This document shows positions 1 through 10,975 of a DNA stretch of 37,248 bases, piece after piece. The first letter of the stretch is position 1, and every line of letters begins with the position of its first letter. Source of the DNA: Fictibacillus nanhaiensis. GTDB lineage: Bacteria; Bacillota; Bacilli; Bacillales; Fictibacillaceae. A program made the translations under genes and the position numbers. The stretch covers positions 1 through 37,248 of the forward strand of contig NZ_JAMBOD010000014.1 of the NCBI RefSeq assembly GCF_023715445.1, written 5' to 3'. The notes beneath the pieces are model-generated. The model made no database searches. It had not been told where the DNA came from and worked only from the letters and a program-made list of their open reading frames with translations.

Positions 1-201
<201 letters not shown>

Positions 202-327
202 AGTGTTTGACTTGCTCGATTTAAAACTGACGGAATTAAATTTAATTCCTTACCTATTTCTTTTGTTCAGTTTTCAAAGAACTTTTTTAAACCGTTTTTC
301 AACGCCGCTCGTTTTGGCGACTTTATT
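202..327 (-). other. rRNA operon leader
   Basis: This is the transcribed leader between promoter P2 and the 16S start. On the minus strand it contains GTTCTTTGAAAACTGAACAA, the conserved box found in Bacillus rrn leaders and spacers and used in antitermination and pre-rRNA processing. The function is taken from family knowledge. Confidence 0.75.
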
Positions 328-357
328 AGGTTAACACGTCGTAACCCTTATTGTCAA
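328..357 (-). promoter_or_regulatory. rrn promoter P2
   Basis: The minus strand shows a perfect -35 TTGACA (352-357) and a -10-like TAACCT (328-333) with an 18 bp spacer. A G lies about 7 nt downstream, which would fit the GTP-initiated rRNA promoters of Bacillus. The -10 is weak, so the exact hexamer is uncertain. Confidence 0.7.
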
Positions 358-418
358 CAGCTTTTTTAAAACTTTTAAGTTAGCTTTCAACAGGGTAGTA
401 TTCCTTGCGACGAAGAAT

Positions 419-447
419 AATATACCACCATTTTCGCTCTTGTACAA
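419..447 (-). promoter_or_regulatory. rrn promoter P1
   Basis: The minus strand shows -35 TTGTAC (442-447) and -10 TATATT (419-424) with an ideal 17 bp spacer. It lies about 90 bp upstream of P2, giving the tandem arrangement usual for Bacillus rrn operons. Confidence 0.8.
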
Positions 448-617
448 TAGTTTTTTATAAAATAATTTAACATTTCTTTTTCAGACATTAGCGTCATATA
501 ACCGATTACCATATGGGCTAAGAAAATAACCTTCGAGCACAAGATATTGTGAAATGATAATGACTGTATTCACACCTCAATTAGCTTTCTCAAATTGCAA
601 ATGCATCATTCATTTCT
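448..617. other. intergenic stretch between lysS terminator and rrn P1
   Basis: This AT-rich stretch holds no coding sequence I can support. A weak palindrome (CACAA, 4 nt, TTGTG) lies near 539-552. It would include any UP element or activator site for rrn P1, but nothing decisive is visible. Confidence 0.4.
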
Positions 618-650
618 TAAAAAAGAACAGACCAGCCACTTGGCTGGTCT
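618..650 (-). terminator. lysS terminator
   Basis: The inverted repeat GACCAGCC/GGCTGGTC (630-649) is followed on the minus strand by a T-rich tract (618-629). It lies 13 nt downstream of the lysS stop and separates lysS transcription from the rRNA operon. Confidence 0.92.
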
Positions 651-662
651 TCAATAATCATC

Positions 663-2586
<1,924 letters not shown>

Positions 2587-2644
2587 ATGCTATTCCCCCT
2601 GTTTTTTTAATAAAAGAAAACACCGGCTGCTGTTTAAATGCCTT

Positions 2645-2682
2645 TTAAGCAAACAACAGCCAGTCATCTGATGATCTGGCTG
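2645..2682 (-). terminator. hairpin downstream of dusB
   Basis: CAGCCAG (57-63 of the 2600s) pairs with CTGGCTG (76-82), with an inner TCAT/ATGA extension. On the minus strand it is followed by TTGTTTGCTT. It lies just past the dusB stop and probably ends the folate-dusB transcript or attenuates it before the Gre-lysS pair. A second imperfect GGCTG/CAGCC pairing lies at about 2623-2661. Confidence 0.6.
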
Positions 2683-2695
2683 TATGTCACTATGA

Positions 2696-3685
2696 TCAGC
2701 TGATTTTTTGCTGTTTTTCTTCCAGCTGATCTACGTAATCGAATAATAGCTTGCTCATATCATCACGTGTTGTCATCTGGTTGATTTCATTTCGGACAGA
2801 TCCTGTTTTAGGTAATCCTTTAAGATACCACGCTGCGTGCTTTCTCATTTCACGTACTGCTACTTCTTCGCCTTTGAGTTCGATTAAACGATCCATATGA
2901 AGCATGCAAATATTCATTTTTTCACGAGCGTTCGGTTCAGGAAGAATCTCTCCTTTTTCAAGGTACTGAACGGTACGGTAAAGCATCCAAGGATTTCCGA
3001 GTGCCGCTCTCCCGATCATAACACCATCAACGCCATATTTCTCAAGACGCTCTTTTGCTTCTTGTGGTGTTGAGATATCACCATTTCCTATTACAGGAAT
3101 CGAAACATTTTGTTTTACTTCTTTGATGATGTCCCAGTTTGCTGTTCCTTCATACATTTGAACACGTGTACGGCCATGTACGGCTACTGCAGCACCCCCC
3201 GCTCGTTCAACTGCCTGTGCATTTTTCACAGCATAAACATGATCTTCATCCCATCCGATACGCATTTTTACTGTTACCGGCTTTTGTACAGCATCTACTG
3301 TAGCTGCTACCATCTCATAGATCTTATCTGGGTCAAGCAGCCATTTTGCTCCAGCATCACACTTTGTGATTTTAGGAACCGGACATCCCATATTGATATC
3401 AATAATATCTGCATTCGTATGCTTATCAACATATTTAGCTGCAGCTACCAGCGATTCACGCTCCCCTCCAAAAATCTGAAGGCTAAGCGGTTTTTCACGT
3501 TCATCGACATAAAGCATCTTTAAAGATTTTTCATTTTCATAAAGAATACCTTTGTCACTTACCATCTCTGCACATACAAGTCCTGCTCCGAACTCTTTCG
3601 CGATCAAACGGAACGCAGGGTTGCACACTCCAGCCATTGGTGCCAGCACCACTGGGTTTTTCATTGTAATATCACCGATCTTCAA
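2696..3685 (-). CDS. dusB: tRNA-dihydrouridine synthase B
   Basis: This FMN enzyme reduces uridines in tRNA to dihydrouridine. The 329 aa protein shows the TIM-barrel start NPVVLAPMAGV, the catalytic cysteine in INMGCPVPK (about residue 101), VAVHGRTR and VIGNGDI, followed by the C-terminal helical domain with MRKHAAWYLKG. The start chosen is TTG at 3685, giving (M)KIGDITMKN, which matches the family. GAGGTGAT precedes it by 6 nt. The in-frame GTG at 3697 lies on top of that ribosome binding site. The gene follows yazB in the folate operon, as in B. subtilis (yacF). Confidence 0.96.
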   Translation of the reverse strand: MKIGDITMKNPVVLAPMAGVCNPAFRLIAKEFGAGLVCAEMVSDKGILYENEKSLKMLYVDEREKPLSLQIFGGERESLVAAAKYVDKHTNADIIDINMGCPVPKITKCDAGAKWLLDPDKIYEMVAATVDAVQKPVTVKMRIGWDEDHVYAVKNAQAVERAGGAAVAVHGRTRVQMYEGTANWDIIKEVKQNVSIPVIGNGDISTPQEAKERLEKYGVDGVMIGRAALGNPWMLYRTVQYLEKGEILPEPNAREKMNICMLHMDRLIELKGEEVAVREMRKHAAWYLKGLPKTGSVRNEINQMTTRDDMSKLLFDYVDQLEEKQQKIS

Positions 3686-3731
3686 CCTACATATCACCTC
3701 GTTTCACTTATGTTTAATAAGATCTATCTGC

Positions 3732-3929
3732 TTACTGTAACTCTTCAACGTTAATGCTGAACTGATTCGCTATTTTATGAAGCAAATCTACTTTGGGCTT
3801 TCGGCTGCCCCTTTCCACCTCGCCAAGAACGGAAACGGAGATGCCGATATCTTTGGCAAGCTGTTCTTGCGTGTAGCCTTTTAATTTTCGGAACGCACGG
3901 ATGCGTCTTCCCAGTCTGTCTTCTTCCAT
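3732..3929 (-). CDS. yazB: small XRE-type helix-turn-helix protein (YazB-like)
   Basis: This 65 aa protein is almost entirely a Cro/CI-type HTH (residues about 8-62), including YTQEQLAKDIGISVSVLGEVERG, that is, the Q-x-x-LA and E-R-G signatures. It occupies the yazB position between folK and dusB. The start codon lies inside the folK 3' end (49 nt overlap) and has GAAGGTGT 6 nt upstream, so translation is probably coupled. Its DNA target is unknown; regulation of the surrounding folate genes is only a guess. Confidence 0.9.
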   Translation of the reverse strand: MEEDRLGRRIRAFRKLKGYTQEQLAKDIGISVSVLGEVERGSRKPKVDLLHKIANQFSINVEELQ

Positions 3930-4414
3930 ATGCGTACACCTTCTTTATCTCTTTGTTCGCAAAGGACTTGATGCAAAGAAATTGTGTTATCCGGATAAAC
4001 ATCATCAGGAGCAATTTCACTAAGAGGTATGAGAACAAATGCCCTTTCAAGCATACGTGGATGCGGAATTTCTAACACTTCCGTCTGTATACTTACACTA
4101 TTATACAATAAAATGTCAAGGTCTATTGTTCGAGGTCCCCATTTTTGAACCCTTTTCCGATCCAATTTGGTTTCCACTTCTTGCAGTTTACTCAAAAGTG
4201 CCTGTGGAGAAAGACTGGTTTTGAGTTTTACGGCTAAATTTAAAAACAGCGGCTGATCAGTATAACCTACAGGATCAGTTTCGTAGATCGATGAAACGTT
4301 CTCTATTAAAATGTCAGGATATACGCTTAGCTGCTCTATCGCTTTCTTTAATAGCCCTTCCCTGTCACCCATGTTTGAGCCGACAGACAAGTAAGCTGTA
4401 TTCATTCGTTCCAT
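3881..4414 (-). CDS. folK: 6-hydroxymethyl-7,8-dihydropterin pyrophosphokinase
   Basis: The enzyme transfers pyrophosphate from ATP to hydroxymethyldihydropterin, the step before FolP. The 177 aa protein has the HPPK signatures VGSNMGDR near the N-terminus, SSIYETDPVG, FLNLAVKLKT and KWGPRTIDLDILLY, whose two aspartates (98, 100) bind Mg. The folB stop and this start form TGAATG, suggesting coupling. A second ATG nine bases downstream (4405) gives an N-terminus closer to homologues and could be the real start. Confidence 0.96.
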   Translation of the reverse strand: MERMNTAYLSVGSNMGDREGLLKKAIEQLSVYPDILIENVSSIYETDPVGYTDQPLFLNLAVKLKTSLSPQALLSKLQEVETKLDRKRVQKWGPRTIDLDILLYNSVSIQTEVLEIPHPRMLERAFVLIPLSEIAPDDVYPDNTISLHQVLCEQRDKEGVRIWKKTDWEDASVRSEN

Positions 4415-4777
4415 TCAGCCGCGGCCTCTTGTGATCTCAACAGCCACGGAGTCATAATGGCCAGGAATCGGAGGATCTGGTTTAATTACTTTTACTGTCG
4501 TTTCATCCACTGATGTAAATTTTCCAAGCAAAGAAGCAGCAATACTTTCAGCTAACGATTCTAAAAGTTTAACCGGGTCTCCCTCAACAATCTCTTTTAC
4601 TGCATCATACACTTCTTTATAATTGACCGTTTGATCGAGTTCATCTGTAAATCCCGCTTTTGAAAGATCAAGTGATAACGTTACATCTACGTTGAATCGC
4701 TGACCGAGCTTTTGTTCCTCAGCAAAAACGCCGTGATAGCCATAAAATTTCATGCCGTTTACATACATTTTATCCAT
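4415..4777 (-). CDS. folB: dihydroneopterin aldolase
   Basis: The enzyme cleaves dihydroneopterin to hydroxymethyldihydropterin. The 120 aa protein shows the FolB hallmarks YGYHGVFAEEQKLGQRF (catalytic Glu after the HGV), NYKEVYDAV and KVIKPDPPIPGHY, whose lysine is catalytic. The start is ATG at 4777 (MDKMYVNGM), which fits family length and overlaps the end of folP by 8 nt. AAAGGTG lies upstream. An upstream in-frame GTG at 4789 is less likely. Confidence 0.97.
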   Translation of the reverse strand: MDKMYVNGMKFYGYHGVFAEEQKLGQRFNVDVTLSLDLSKAGFTDELDQTVNYKEVYDAVKEIVEGDPVKLLESLAESIAASLLGKFTSVDETTVKVIKPDPPIPGHYDSVAVEITRGRG

Positions 4778-5624
4778 GGATTTCAGCACCTTTCCCGAGC
4801 ATAATATCCATCATTTTTGCCATTCTGCTTATTTCTTTTACATCATGCACACGCACGATTGAAGAGCCTCTTTCAATTCCAAGGCAAACTGTAGCCCCTG
4901 TCCCTTCCATACGTTCATCAACTGGAAGATCAAGCGCTTTTCCGATCATCGATTTTCGGGAAGTACCTAATAAAACAGGATAGCCCATGTTTGTTATTTC
5001 ATTAAGCCTTCTCATCGTTTCAAGATTTTGCTGGAATGTTTTAACGAACCCGATTCCTGGATCCAGGATAATGTTTTCCGGTTTAACTCCTGCCTTTACG
5101 GCTATTGCTATACTGTGTTCTAAATCAGCGATCACATCAGCCATGAACTCCTGATAATTTGTATCAAAACGGTTATGCATTAAAATAACCGGTACATTCG
5201 TTTCAGCCATAACACGCGGCATGTCTGGATCGAGTCTGGCTCCCCATACATCATTTATAATATGAGCACCGGCTTGAACAGCCTGTCTTGCCGTTTCTGC
5301 TTTATACGTATCGATTGAAATCGGAACATCTACTTCTTTTTTCAGTGCTTCAATAACAGGAATAACCCGCTCCAGCTCTTCTTCCAGTGTAACTTTTGCA
5401 GCACCCGGTCTTGTTGACTCTCCGCCAACGTCGATAATATCTGCTCCATCTCTTACCATCTCTTTTGCATGAGCGATAGCTTGCTCAATCCGGTTATGAT
5501 GTCCGCCATCTGAGAAAGAATCGGGAGTTACGTTCAATATCCCCATTACATATGTCTTTTTTGAAAAATCGAGTACGTATTCTCCGCACATAAGCTTAGG
5601 GCCGTTCAAGATCATCTCATGCAT
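4770..5624 (-). CDS. folP: dihydropteroate synthase
   Basis: The enzyme condenses hydroxymethyldihydropterin pyrophosphate with p-aminobenzoate; it is the sulfonamide target (sul in B. subtilis). The 284 aa TIM barrel shows NVTPDSFSDGG (residues 31-41), IIDVGGESTRPGA, ISIDTYKAETA, IINDVWGA, ILDPGIGFVKT and GTSRKS. AAAGGA lies 9 nt before the ATG at 5624. It sits 29 nt after pabC, so the PABA producer and user genes are adjacent. Confidence 0.98.
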   Translation of the reverse strand: MHEMILNGPKLMCGEYVLDFSKKTYVMGILNVTPDSFSDGGHHNRIEQAIAHAKEMVRDGADIIDVGGESTRPGAAKVTLEEELERVIPVIEALKKEVDVPISIDTYKAETARQAVQAGAHIINDVWGARLDPDMPRVMAETNVPVILMHNRFDTNYQEFMADVIADLEHSIAIAVKAGVKPENIILDPGIGFVKTFQQNLETMRRLNEITNMGYPVLLGTSRKSMIGKALDLPVDERMEGTGATVCLGIERGSSIVRVHDVKEISRMAKMMDIMLGKGAEIHG

Positions 5625-5653
5625 AGACTATCTATCCTTTCTTTCTAAAAACA

Positions 5654-6505
5654 TCAAATCGATCGGCGTCGATTTTTTGTATCTTCGCTATACATTGCTA
5701 TAAGTTTTTGAAAAAGTTCACCTTCAGCGCCAGGATATTTTTTTTCTTCAAACCGGTTAACCGGTACAAGCTCCTGAATGGAATTAGTAAGAAAAACTTC
5801 ATCCGCATCTAGAAGTTCCTTTATTTTATAATTCCCTGTTTCAAAAGGAATGTTCCTTTTCTCTGAAGCTTTTAGAACCCATTTTCTTGTAATACCATTT
5901 AATATGCCTGTTGAAAGCCCAGGTGTGAACAGTTTTCTGCCTTTATACCAAAACAGGTTTGAAACCGTTCCTTCACTGATGTAGCCCTCTTTAGTTAAAA
6001 ACACGCCTTCTTGTTTAAGTGCGTTCTTAAGCTCTCTTTTACCAAGGATGCTGTTTAAATAATGGTGAGACTTTAACCTTCTTTCACCTTCTGGCGTGTT
6101 GCGTACGGTGTTCAAGGGAACCAGTTCTTTTTCAGAATCGGATCTCGTTTGCGGCAGCGGTTTTGTAAAAAGAATAACAGCAGGGCTTTCGTATGGGTCG
6201 GTTTGGAGCCCGATATCCCCAACGCCTGCTGATACATTCAACCGGAAATAAGCATCTTTTAATTCATTCTTTTCAAGCAATATCTTGACCATTTCTAATA
6301 TATGGTCAGAATCAATAGCGGCTGATATATTTAATTCGTTTAATGCCTCATGCAGCCGTTCGATATGTTCATCGATCAAAAATGGAAAACCGTTATAGGT
6401 CCTGAATGTTTCAAACGCCCCGAGACCATACATGAACCCATGGTCATATGGTGAAATAGCGGCATCTTCCTTTGAAAGAACTTGTCCATTTATATAGATG
6501 TACAT
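5654..6505 (-). CDS. pabC: 4-amino-4-deoxychorismate lyase
   Basis: This PLP fold-type IV enzyme releases pyruvate from aminodeoxychorismate to give p-aminobenzoate. The 283 aa protein begins with [20 protein letters not shown] and GLGAFETFR. The PLP lysine is K145 in RLKSHHYL, and the phosphate-binding [14 protein letters not shown] block follows. Branched-chain aminotransferases share this fold, but the PABA operon context and the overlap with pabA (16 nt) favour PabC. Confidence 0.95.
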   Translation of the reverse strand: MYIYINGQVLSKEDAAISPYDHGFMYGLGAFETFRTYNGFPFLIDEHIERLHEALNELNISAAIDSDHILEMVKILLEKNELKDAYFRLNVSAGVGDIGLQTDPYESPAVILFTKPLPQTRSDSEKELVPLNTVRNTPEGERRLKSHHYLNSILGKRELKNALKQEGVFLTKEGYISEGTVSNLFWYKGRKLFTPGLSTGILNGITRKWVLKASEKRNIPFETGNYKIKELLDADEVFLTNSIQELVPVNRFEEKKYPGAEGELFQKLIAMYSEDTKNRRRSI

Positions 6506-7083
6506 ATGTTTTTGCCTTTATAAAAACCAATGAAGTTTCGTAAAAGCTTCTTCCCGTCCTCCGTTAAAATGGATTCGGGGTGATATTGCACGCCTTCAAT
6601 CGCGAGCTCTTTATGACGGATTCCCATGATTTCGCCTTCTTCTGTCCAAGATGAAATCTCAAAGCAATCAGGCAGTGTCTCTCTTTTTACGATCAGTGAG
6701 TGATAGCGCGTTGCCGGAAATCTTTGCTCCAATCCTTCATAGACCGTTTTTCCGTCATGCAGAACAGGAGATACTTTACCATGCATCAATCTGTCAGCAC
6801 GTACCACGTCTCCGCCAAAAACCTGAGCGATCGCCTGGTGGCCAAGACATACACCGAATACAGGAATCTTCCCGGCAAAATAACGGATAGCTTCCAGACT
6901 GATTCCCGCTTCATTTGGGGAACATGGTCCAGGTGATATCATTAAAAATTCCGGATTTAATTGCTCGATTTCTTTAATCGTTATCTCATCATTTCTTTTT
7001 ACGACTAGCTCTTCACCCATTTCACCTAAATATTGAACGAGGTTGTACGTAAAAGAATCGTAGTTATCAATCATTAAAATCAT
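6490..7083 (-). CDS. pabA: aminodeoxychorismate/anthranilate synthase glutamine amidotransferase subunit
   Basis: The subunit supplies ammonia from glutamine to PabB. In Bacillus the same subunit also serves TrpE (TrpG function). The 197 aa class I glutamine amidotransferase has the catalytic triad C79 (GVCLGH), H168 and E170 (YHPES), plus the [19 protein letters not shown]-terminus. It starts 28 nt after pabB. The region upstream of its ATG carries a run of NAG triplets overlapping the ribosome binding site (see the separate entry), suggesting tryptophan control through TRAP as in B. subtilis. Confidence 0.97.
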   Translation of the reverse strand: MILMIDNYDSFTYNLVQYLGEMGEELVVKRNDEITIKEIEQLNPEFLMISPGPCSPNEAGISLEAIRYFAGKIPVFGVCLGHQAIAQVFGGDVVRADRLMHGKVSPVLHDGKTVYEGLEQRFPATRYHSLIVKRETLPDCFEISSWTEEGEIMGIRHKELAIEGVQYHPESILTEDGKKLLRNFIGFYKGKNICTSI

Positions 7084-7144
7084 CTCGTCTCTTCTCCTCT
7101 CATGTGCTGTTTTATACTAAAATTGACCCGAGCTCACTTTGCTC
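7084..7144 (-). promoter_or_regulatory. candidate TRAP-binding site over the pabA ribosome binding site
   Basis: On the minus strand, nine NAG triplets lie between the pabB 3' end and the pabA ATG. GAG occurs at plus-strand starts 7084, 7089, 7094 and 7099, each separated by exactly 2 nt. These are preceded by CAG (7107), TAG (7117), GAG (7133), AAG (7137) and GAG (7142). The last GAG abuts the start codon, and the Shine-Dalgarno GAGGAG lies inside the run. In B. subtilis, TRAP represses pabA/trpG translation through such a nine-triplet site. Presence of mtrB elsewhere in this genome is not visible. Confidence 0.55.
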
Positions 7145-8542
7145 TTTAGCACGCCACAGCGCCTCTGCTTTTTTCAAACTCTCTTTGTATTCACTTTCTG
7201 GTATGGAGTCAATGACAATACCGGCACCAGCTTGAACATGTGCAATTCCATTTTGACATACCATCGTACGGATTGCGATATTCATTTCAGTATCGCCGTT
7301 AAACCCGATCCATCCGATACTTCCCGTATAAACGCCTCTTCTGACAGGTTCAAGCTCTTCGATGATCTCCATCGTTCTTACTTTCGGAGCTCCCGTTATC
7401 GTGCCGCCAGGAAATGTTGCTTTAATACAATCAAAAGCATCGCATTCAGGTCTTAATTTTCCTATCACGTTTGAAACGATATGCATAACATGGGAGTATC
7501 TTTCAATGACCATAAACTCATCCACTTTAACCGAACCGTATGCAGAAACCTTTCCAAGGTCGTTTCTCTCAAGGTCAACAAGCATAACATGTTCTGCTCG
7601 CTCTTTTTCATTTTCGATTAACGTATTGGCAAGCTCCAGGTCTTCCTCTTCCGTTCTTCCCCGCGGCCGAGTCCCTGCAATAGGGCGCGTGCTTACACAA
7701 TCGCCTTTTTTCTTTACTAAAAGCTCAGGGGAAGCACTGACAAGCTGAAAGTCCGGCGTTTCCAAATATCCCATATAAGGTGAGGGATTAATCCGTCTCA
7801 ATTCCTCATATATATTTATCGGTGAAGTCTGCAGTGATTTCGATTGGCGTACAGACAGGTTTACTTGAAAAACATCACCGTCAGAAATATAGGACTGAAC
7901 CTTTTTTACAGCATCCACAAAAACATCTTCGGCCATAGATACGTACTTAAAGTCCTCATCTTTTGTAATGTTCTGATCATAACCTTTTGAAGGCTGCGGG
8001 GAACTAGGTGTATGCCACATTTCCTTAAACGCACGGAGCTTATCTAAGCTATATAGATCGTCTTTTTCTTCACTTAACACGAGAATCCAAAGCTTGTTCG
8101 TCTCATGATCATAGACGAAAACATCTTTAAACAATAAAAAATATAAGTCAGGCAGTCCGAGGTCATCATCTGAACGTGCTGGAAGTTTCTCGAATTCACG
8201 AGTCAGATCATAGCTTAAATAGCCGATTGCCCCGCCTGTAAAGTCCGGCAGACCTTGAACAGGTTCAACATGAAAGTTCTTAAACCACTTTTGAAACTCT
8301 TTATAGACTGGTCCCTTTTTTACTGTTATCCCATCTTCGGTTTTTACCGTTAGCACATTTTCTTTCCCAGATACTTCGGCGAACGGAGAAAGTCCGATAA
8401 TGCTGTACTTCCCAGTTCTTCCGCTCTCTAGTAAAACATGGCGAGTTTCGGTTGCAGATAACGATTTATATTTATAAAACCACTCATCTTGAGGCAATGA
8501 AATATTTGTATGCAGCACATGCCATTTCTTGTTCGTCCCCAT
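7112..8542 (-). CDS. pabB: aminodeoxychorismate synthase component I
   Basis: The enzyme converts chorismate and ammonia to aminodeoxychorismate together with PabA. The 476 aa protein has the anthranilate/ADC synthase fold with [13 protein letters not shown] (PIAGT at 287-291), [29 protein letters not shown] and [10 protein letters not shown]. The PIAGT form is shared with TrpE; enteric PabB has a lysine at the alanine position. The PABA operon context supports PabB. The ATG at 8542 has GGGAG upstream. It is the first gene of the pabB-pabA-pabC-folP-folB-folK-yazB-dusB unit. Confidence 0.95.
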   Translation of the reverse strand: MGTNKKWHVLHTNISLPQDEWFYKYKSLSATETRHVLLESGRTGKYSIIGLSPFAEVSGKENVLTVKTEDGITVKKGPVYKEFQKWFKNFHVEPVQGLPDFTGGAIGYLSYDLTREFEKLPARSDDDLGLPDLYFLLFKDVFVYDHETNKLWILVLSEEKDDLYSLDKLRAFKEMWHTPSSPQPSKGYDQNITKDEDFKYVSMAEDVFVDAVKKVQSYISDGDVFQVNLSVRQSKSLQTSPINIYEELRRINPSPYMGYLETPDFQLVSASPELLVKKKGDCVSTRPIAGTRPRGRTEEEDLELANTLIENEKERAEHVMLVDLERNDLGKVSAYGSVKVDEFMVIERYSHVMHIVSNVIGKLRPECDAFDCIKATFPGGTITGAPKVRTMEIIEELEPVRRGVYTGSIGWIGFNGDTEMNIAIRTMVCQNGIAHVQAGAGIVIDSIPESEYKESLKKAEALWRAKEQSELGSILV

Positions 8543-8650
8543 AAGGTCACTCTCCCAAAAATCTTCTGTTTACATTGTACATGAGGCGTTTCACTTTGGC
8601 ACACCTTTCTGTCAATTTCCTGCATTTTCAAATGCGTTTTGAATATAAGT

Positions 8651-8720
8651 GGTTGATTTCCACTCCAGGTTGCTCGCTTTCCGCGGGGCGTTCGGTGAGC
8701 CCCTTGAGTTCTGCTCTCGT
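8651..8720 (+). repeat. dispersed repeat element, copy 1 (left-end fragment)
   Basis: AGTGGTTGATTTCCACTCC and GCTCGCTTTCCGCGGGG, followed by GGTGAGCC, match the left end of the longer copies at 20955-21157 and 27507-27721. Only about 65 bp match; the rest of the element is missing. The 20 bp array at 8732 begins immediately after it. Confidence 0.75.
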
Positions 8721-8731
8721 TTTTCGTTACT

Positions 8732-8852
8732 TTGAGCGAAAAAAGAAATTCTTGAGCGTAACTTCAGGCAGTTTGAGCGTAGCTTGAAGATCTTGAGCGT
8801 AACTCGGCTTTATTGAGCGAAACTCAGGAATTTTGAGCGAACGTGTAATAAT
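8732..8852. repeat. 20-bp-period tandem array A (core TTGAGCG)
   Basis: TTGAGCG recurs at 8732, 8752, 8773, 8793, 8813 and 8833, that is, at intervals of 20, 21, 20, 20 and 20 bp. Most copies extend to TTGAGCGTAACT or TTGAGCGAAACT, followed by a variable tail. The interval is not a multiple of three, so it is not coding. The array lies between the cysK terminator and pabB. Confidence 0.9.
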
Positions 8853-8961
8853 TATAAGAACACGTACCGTAGAATTACATCAACATGGACCGGAGAACGG
8901 GGCTAACGACGTTTTCGCTTTTCGTCTGTTCCACTGATCCTACTAACCGTATCTTTTGCAT
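8853..8961. other. intergenic stretch downstream of cysK
   Basis: No gene, hairpin or recognised repeat is visible here. It separates array A from the cysK terminator. Confidence 0.4.
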
Positions 8962-8984
8962 AAAAAAAGCCCCCATAAGGGAGC
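8962..8984 (-). terminator. cysK terminator
   Basis: GCTCCC and GGGGGC pair (one G-U) around a 4 nt loop at 8969-8984. A run of seven T follows on the minus strand (8962-8968). It lies just past the cysK stop. Confidence 0.93.
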
Positions 8985-8991
8985 GGTAATT

Positions 8992-9918
8992 TTAGTCTTC
9001 GAATTGGTAAAGCGGTGTACTTAAGTATCTTTCACCGTTACTCGGAATTACAGCCAGAACCTTTTTGCCTTTGCCTAGCTTTTTCGCAACTTTTAACGCG
9101 GCTGCAATTGCTGCACCTGATGAGATGCCTCCTAAAAGACCTTCCTCACGCGCTGCTCTTCTAGCCCATTCGAATGCTTCGTCATTTGAAATCGTCAGCA
9201 CTTCATCATAGATATCTGTTTTTAAAATATCCGGCACAAAACCTGCTCCTATTCCCTGTATCTTATGCGGTCCTGGTTTTCCGCCTGATAAAACAGGGGA
9301 ATCTGTCGGCTCGACAGCGTAAATTTTAATTTCAGGATATTTTTCTCGAAGAACTTCCCCGGCACCTGTAATCGTTCCACCTGTACCAATCCCTGAAACA
9401 AAACCATCTAATCCGTCAGGAAATTGAGCGATAATTTCTTTTCCTGTAGTATTTCGGTGAACTTTCGGATTCGCTTCATTTTTAAATTGCTGCGGCATGA
9501 AATAGCCTTTTTCTTTCGATAATTCTTCCGCTTTTCGGATTGCTCCGCCCATTCCTTCAGGACCTGGAGTCAAGATAAGTTCCGCTCCATAAGCTCTTAA
9601 CAAGTTGCGTCTTTCCATGCTCATTGTTTCAGGCATAACAAGAACGGCCTTATAGCCTTTGGCAGCAGCCACCATCGCAAGGCCGATTCCTGTATTTCCG
9701 CTTGTAGGCTCAATGATCGTATCTCCTGCGTTTAACTTCCCGCTTTCTTCTGCAGCTTCAATCATCGCTAATGCGATACGGTCCTTTACACTGCTTCCTG
9801 GATTCATAAATTCCAGCTTTAAATAAACATCTGCCATATCTTCTGTAGTTAACCGGTTTAATTTCACAACAGGGGTCTGACCGATTAATTCCGTAATCGA
9901 CTGTGCCACTCTCGCCAT
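8992..9918 (-). CDS. cysK: cysteine synthase (O-acetylserine sulfhydrylase A)
   Basis: This PLP enzyme makes cysteine from O-acetylserine and sulfide. The 308 aa length is typical. The PLP lysine is K45 in GSSVKDR. Other motifs are [13 protein letters not shown], the phosphate-binding [12 protein letters not shown] and [16 protein letters not shown] lies 9 nt before the ATG at 9918. It forms its own transcription unit with a strong promoter (9958-9987) and a terminator. Confidence 0.97.
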   Translation of the reverse strand: MARVAQSITELIGQTPVVKLNRLTTEDMADVYLKLEFMNPGSSVKDRIALAMIEAAEESGKLNAGDTIIEPTSGNTGIGLAMVAAAKGYKAVLVMPETMSMERRNLLRAYGAELILTPGPEGMGGAIRKAEELSKEKGYFMPQQFKNEANPKVHRNTTGKEIIAQFPDGLDGFVSGIGTGGTITGAGEVLREKYPEIKIYAVEPTDSPVLSGGKPGPHKIQGIGAGFVPDILKTDIYDEVLTISNDEAFEWARRAAREEGLLGGISSGAAIAAALKVAKKLGKGKKVLAVIPSNGERYLSTPLYQFED

Positions 9919-9957
9919 TCACCATCACTCCTAAAGCCGAGTATTTTTATTGGATTA

Positions 9958-9987
9958 ATTGTATCAACCTTGGAAATCATCTGTCAA
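9958..9987 (-). promoter_or_regulatory. cysK promoter (sigma-A)
   Basis: The minus strand shows -35 TTGACA (9982-9987) and -10 TACAAT (9958-9963) with an 18 bp spacer and TGA just before the -10. It lies about 40 bp upstream of the cysK ATG. No CymR operator could be assigned by eye. Confidence 0.8.
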
Positions 9988-10049
9988 TTTTATTGCACGT
10001 GTAAAACCATCTATTACAATGGTACGCACAAAAATTTTTTTCATGTGTA

Positions 10050-10075
10050 AATCAAAACCCGGAATGAATTCCGGG
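10050..10075 (-). terminator. hslO terminator
   Basis: The 8 bp stem CCCGGAAT/ATTCCGGG (10058-10075) is followed on the minus strand by TTTTGATTT, immediately after the hslO stop. Confidence 0.92.
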
Positions 10076-10076
10076 T

Positions 10077-10961
10077 CTAGGATTTTGCTTGATCAAGCAA
10101 CGTTTGAAGTTCTTCTTTTGAAAAAACATAGGTTGCATTGCAAAACTGGCAGTTCGTTTCAGCTTGTCCGTCTTCTTCAATAATATCTTTAATTTCCTGC
10201 TCTCCAAGACTGACAATCGCTTGCCCAAACCGTTCATGGGAACAAGTACATTTAAAGCGGACAAGAGACTTTTCTAAAATTTGAACCTGATCTTCGCCTA
10301 AAAGCTCAAATAAAATTTCTTCAGGAGTCAACCCTTTTTCAATTAAGCGTGAGATGGGAGGGATCGCATTAATGCGCTCTTCCAATAGGTCTACAATACT
10401 GTCAGATGCATTTGGCATTACCTGTATAATAAAACCGCCTGAAGCTTTAATCGAATTATCAGGGTTTACCAGAACTCCTACACCCACTGCTGAAGGCACT
10501 TGTTCAGAGGAAGCAAAGTAATACGTGAAGTCTTCACCAAGCTCGCCTGAAACCAAAGGTACTTGCCCTGTAAACTTTTCACGCATTCCGATATCCTTTA
10601 AAACAGAAAGATACCCATCCTTTCCGACTGCCCGTGCGACATCAAGCTTCCCTTGACTGTTCAGCTCAAAATGGGTTTGCGGATTCGTAACATAACCGCG
10701 CGTTTCACCCTTCGTATTGCTATCTACAATAATAACGCCGATAGGGCCTCCGCCTTCAATCTTAACGGTAATCTTGTTGTCTTCTCCTTTTAGCATCATA
10801 CCCATCATTGTAGACGCAGTCATTGCTCTTCCTAATGCTGCTGATGCCGTAGGCCATGTATTATGTCTTTGCTGCGCTTCACTGACCATCTCAGTGGTAG
10901 AAATGGCATACGCACGAATTTGCCCGTCATACGCCAGGGCTTTAATTAAATAGTCATTCAT
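10077..10961 (-). CDS. hslO: redox-regulated chaperone Hsp33
   Basis: This cytoplasmic holdase is activated by oxidation. The 294 aa protein carries the C-terminal zinc site formed by C238 and C240 (CTC) and C271 and C274 (CQFC), the residues that form disulfides on activation. GYVTNP and GKDGYL are typical of the N-terminal domain. AAAAGGATG precedes the ATG. It follows coaX by 14 nt, so the two are likely cotranscribed. In B. subtilis a PrsA-like foldase gene follows; here cysK follows directly. Confidence 0.97.
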   Translation of the reverse strand: MNDYLIKALAYDGQIRAYAISTTEMVSEAQQRHNTWPTASAALGRAMTASTMMGMMLKGEDNKITVKIEGGGPIGVIIVDSNTKGETRGYVTNPQTHFELNSQGKLDVARAVGKDGYLSVLKDIGMREKFTGQVPLVSGELGEDFTYYFASSEQVPSAVGVGVLVNPDNSIKASGGFIIQVMPNASDSIVDLLEERINAIPPISRLIEKGLTPEEILFELLGEDQVQILEKSLVRFKCTCSHERFGQAIVSLGEQEIKDIIEEDGQAETNCQFCNATYVFSKEELQTLLDQAKS

Positions 10962-10975
10962 CGTAACTCATCCTT

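Noticed and set aside
8543-8640. Riboswitch or T-box leader for pabB, and a sigma-A promoter there
   Set aside because: TTGACA and TACAAT are present but 30 bp apart; no T-box or known riboswitch core was seen.
8732-8852. Array A (and the similar arrays) as CRISPR
   Set aside because: Units are only 20-21 bp with 7-14 bp cores; CRISPR needs repeats and spacers of roughly 25-40 bp each. There are no cas genes nearby.
9919-9990. S-box or T-box upstream of cysK
   Set aside because: The leader is too short (about 30 nt from the predicted start) to hold either.
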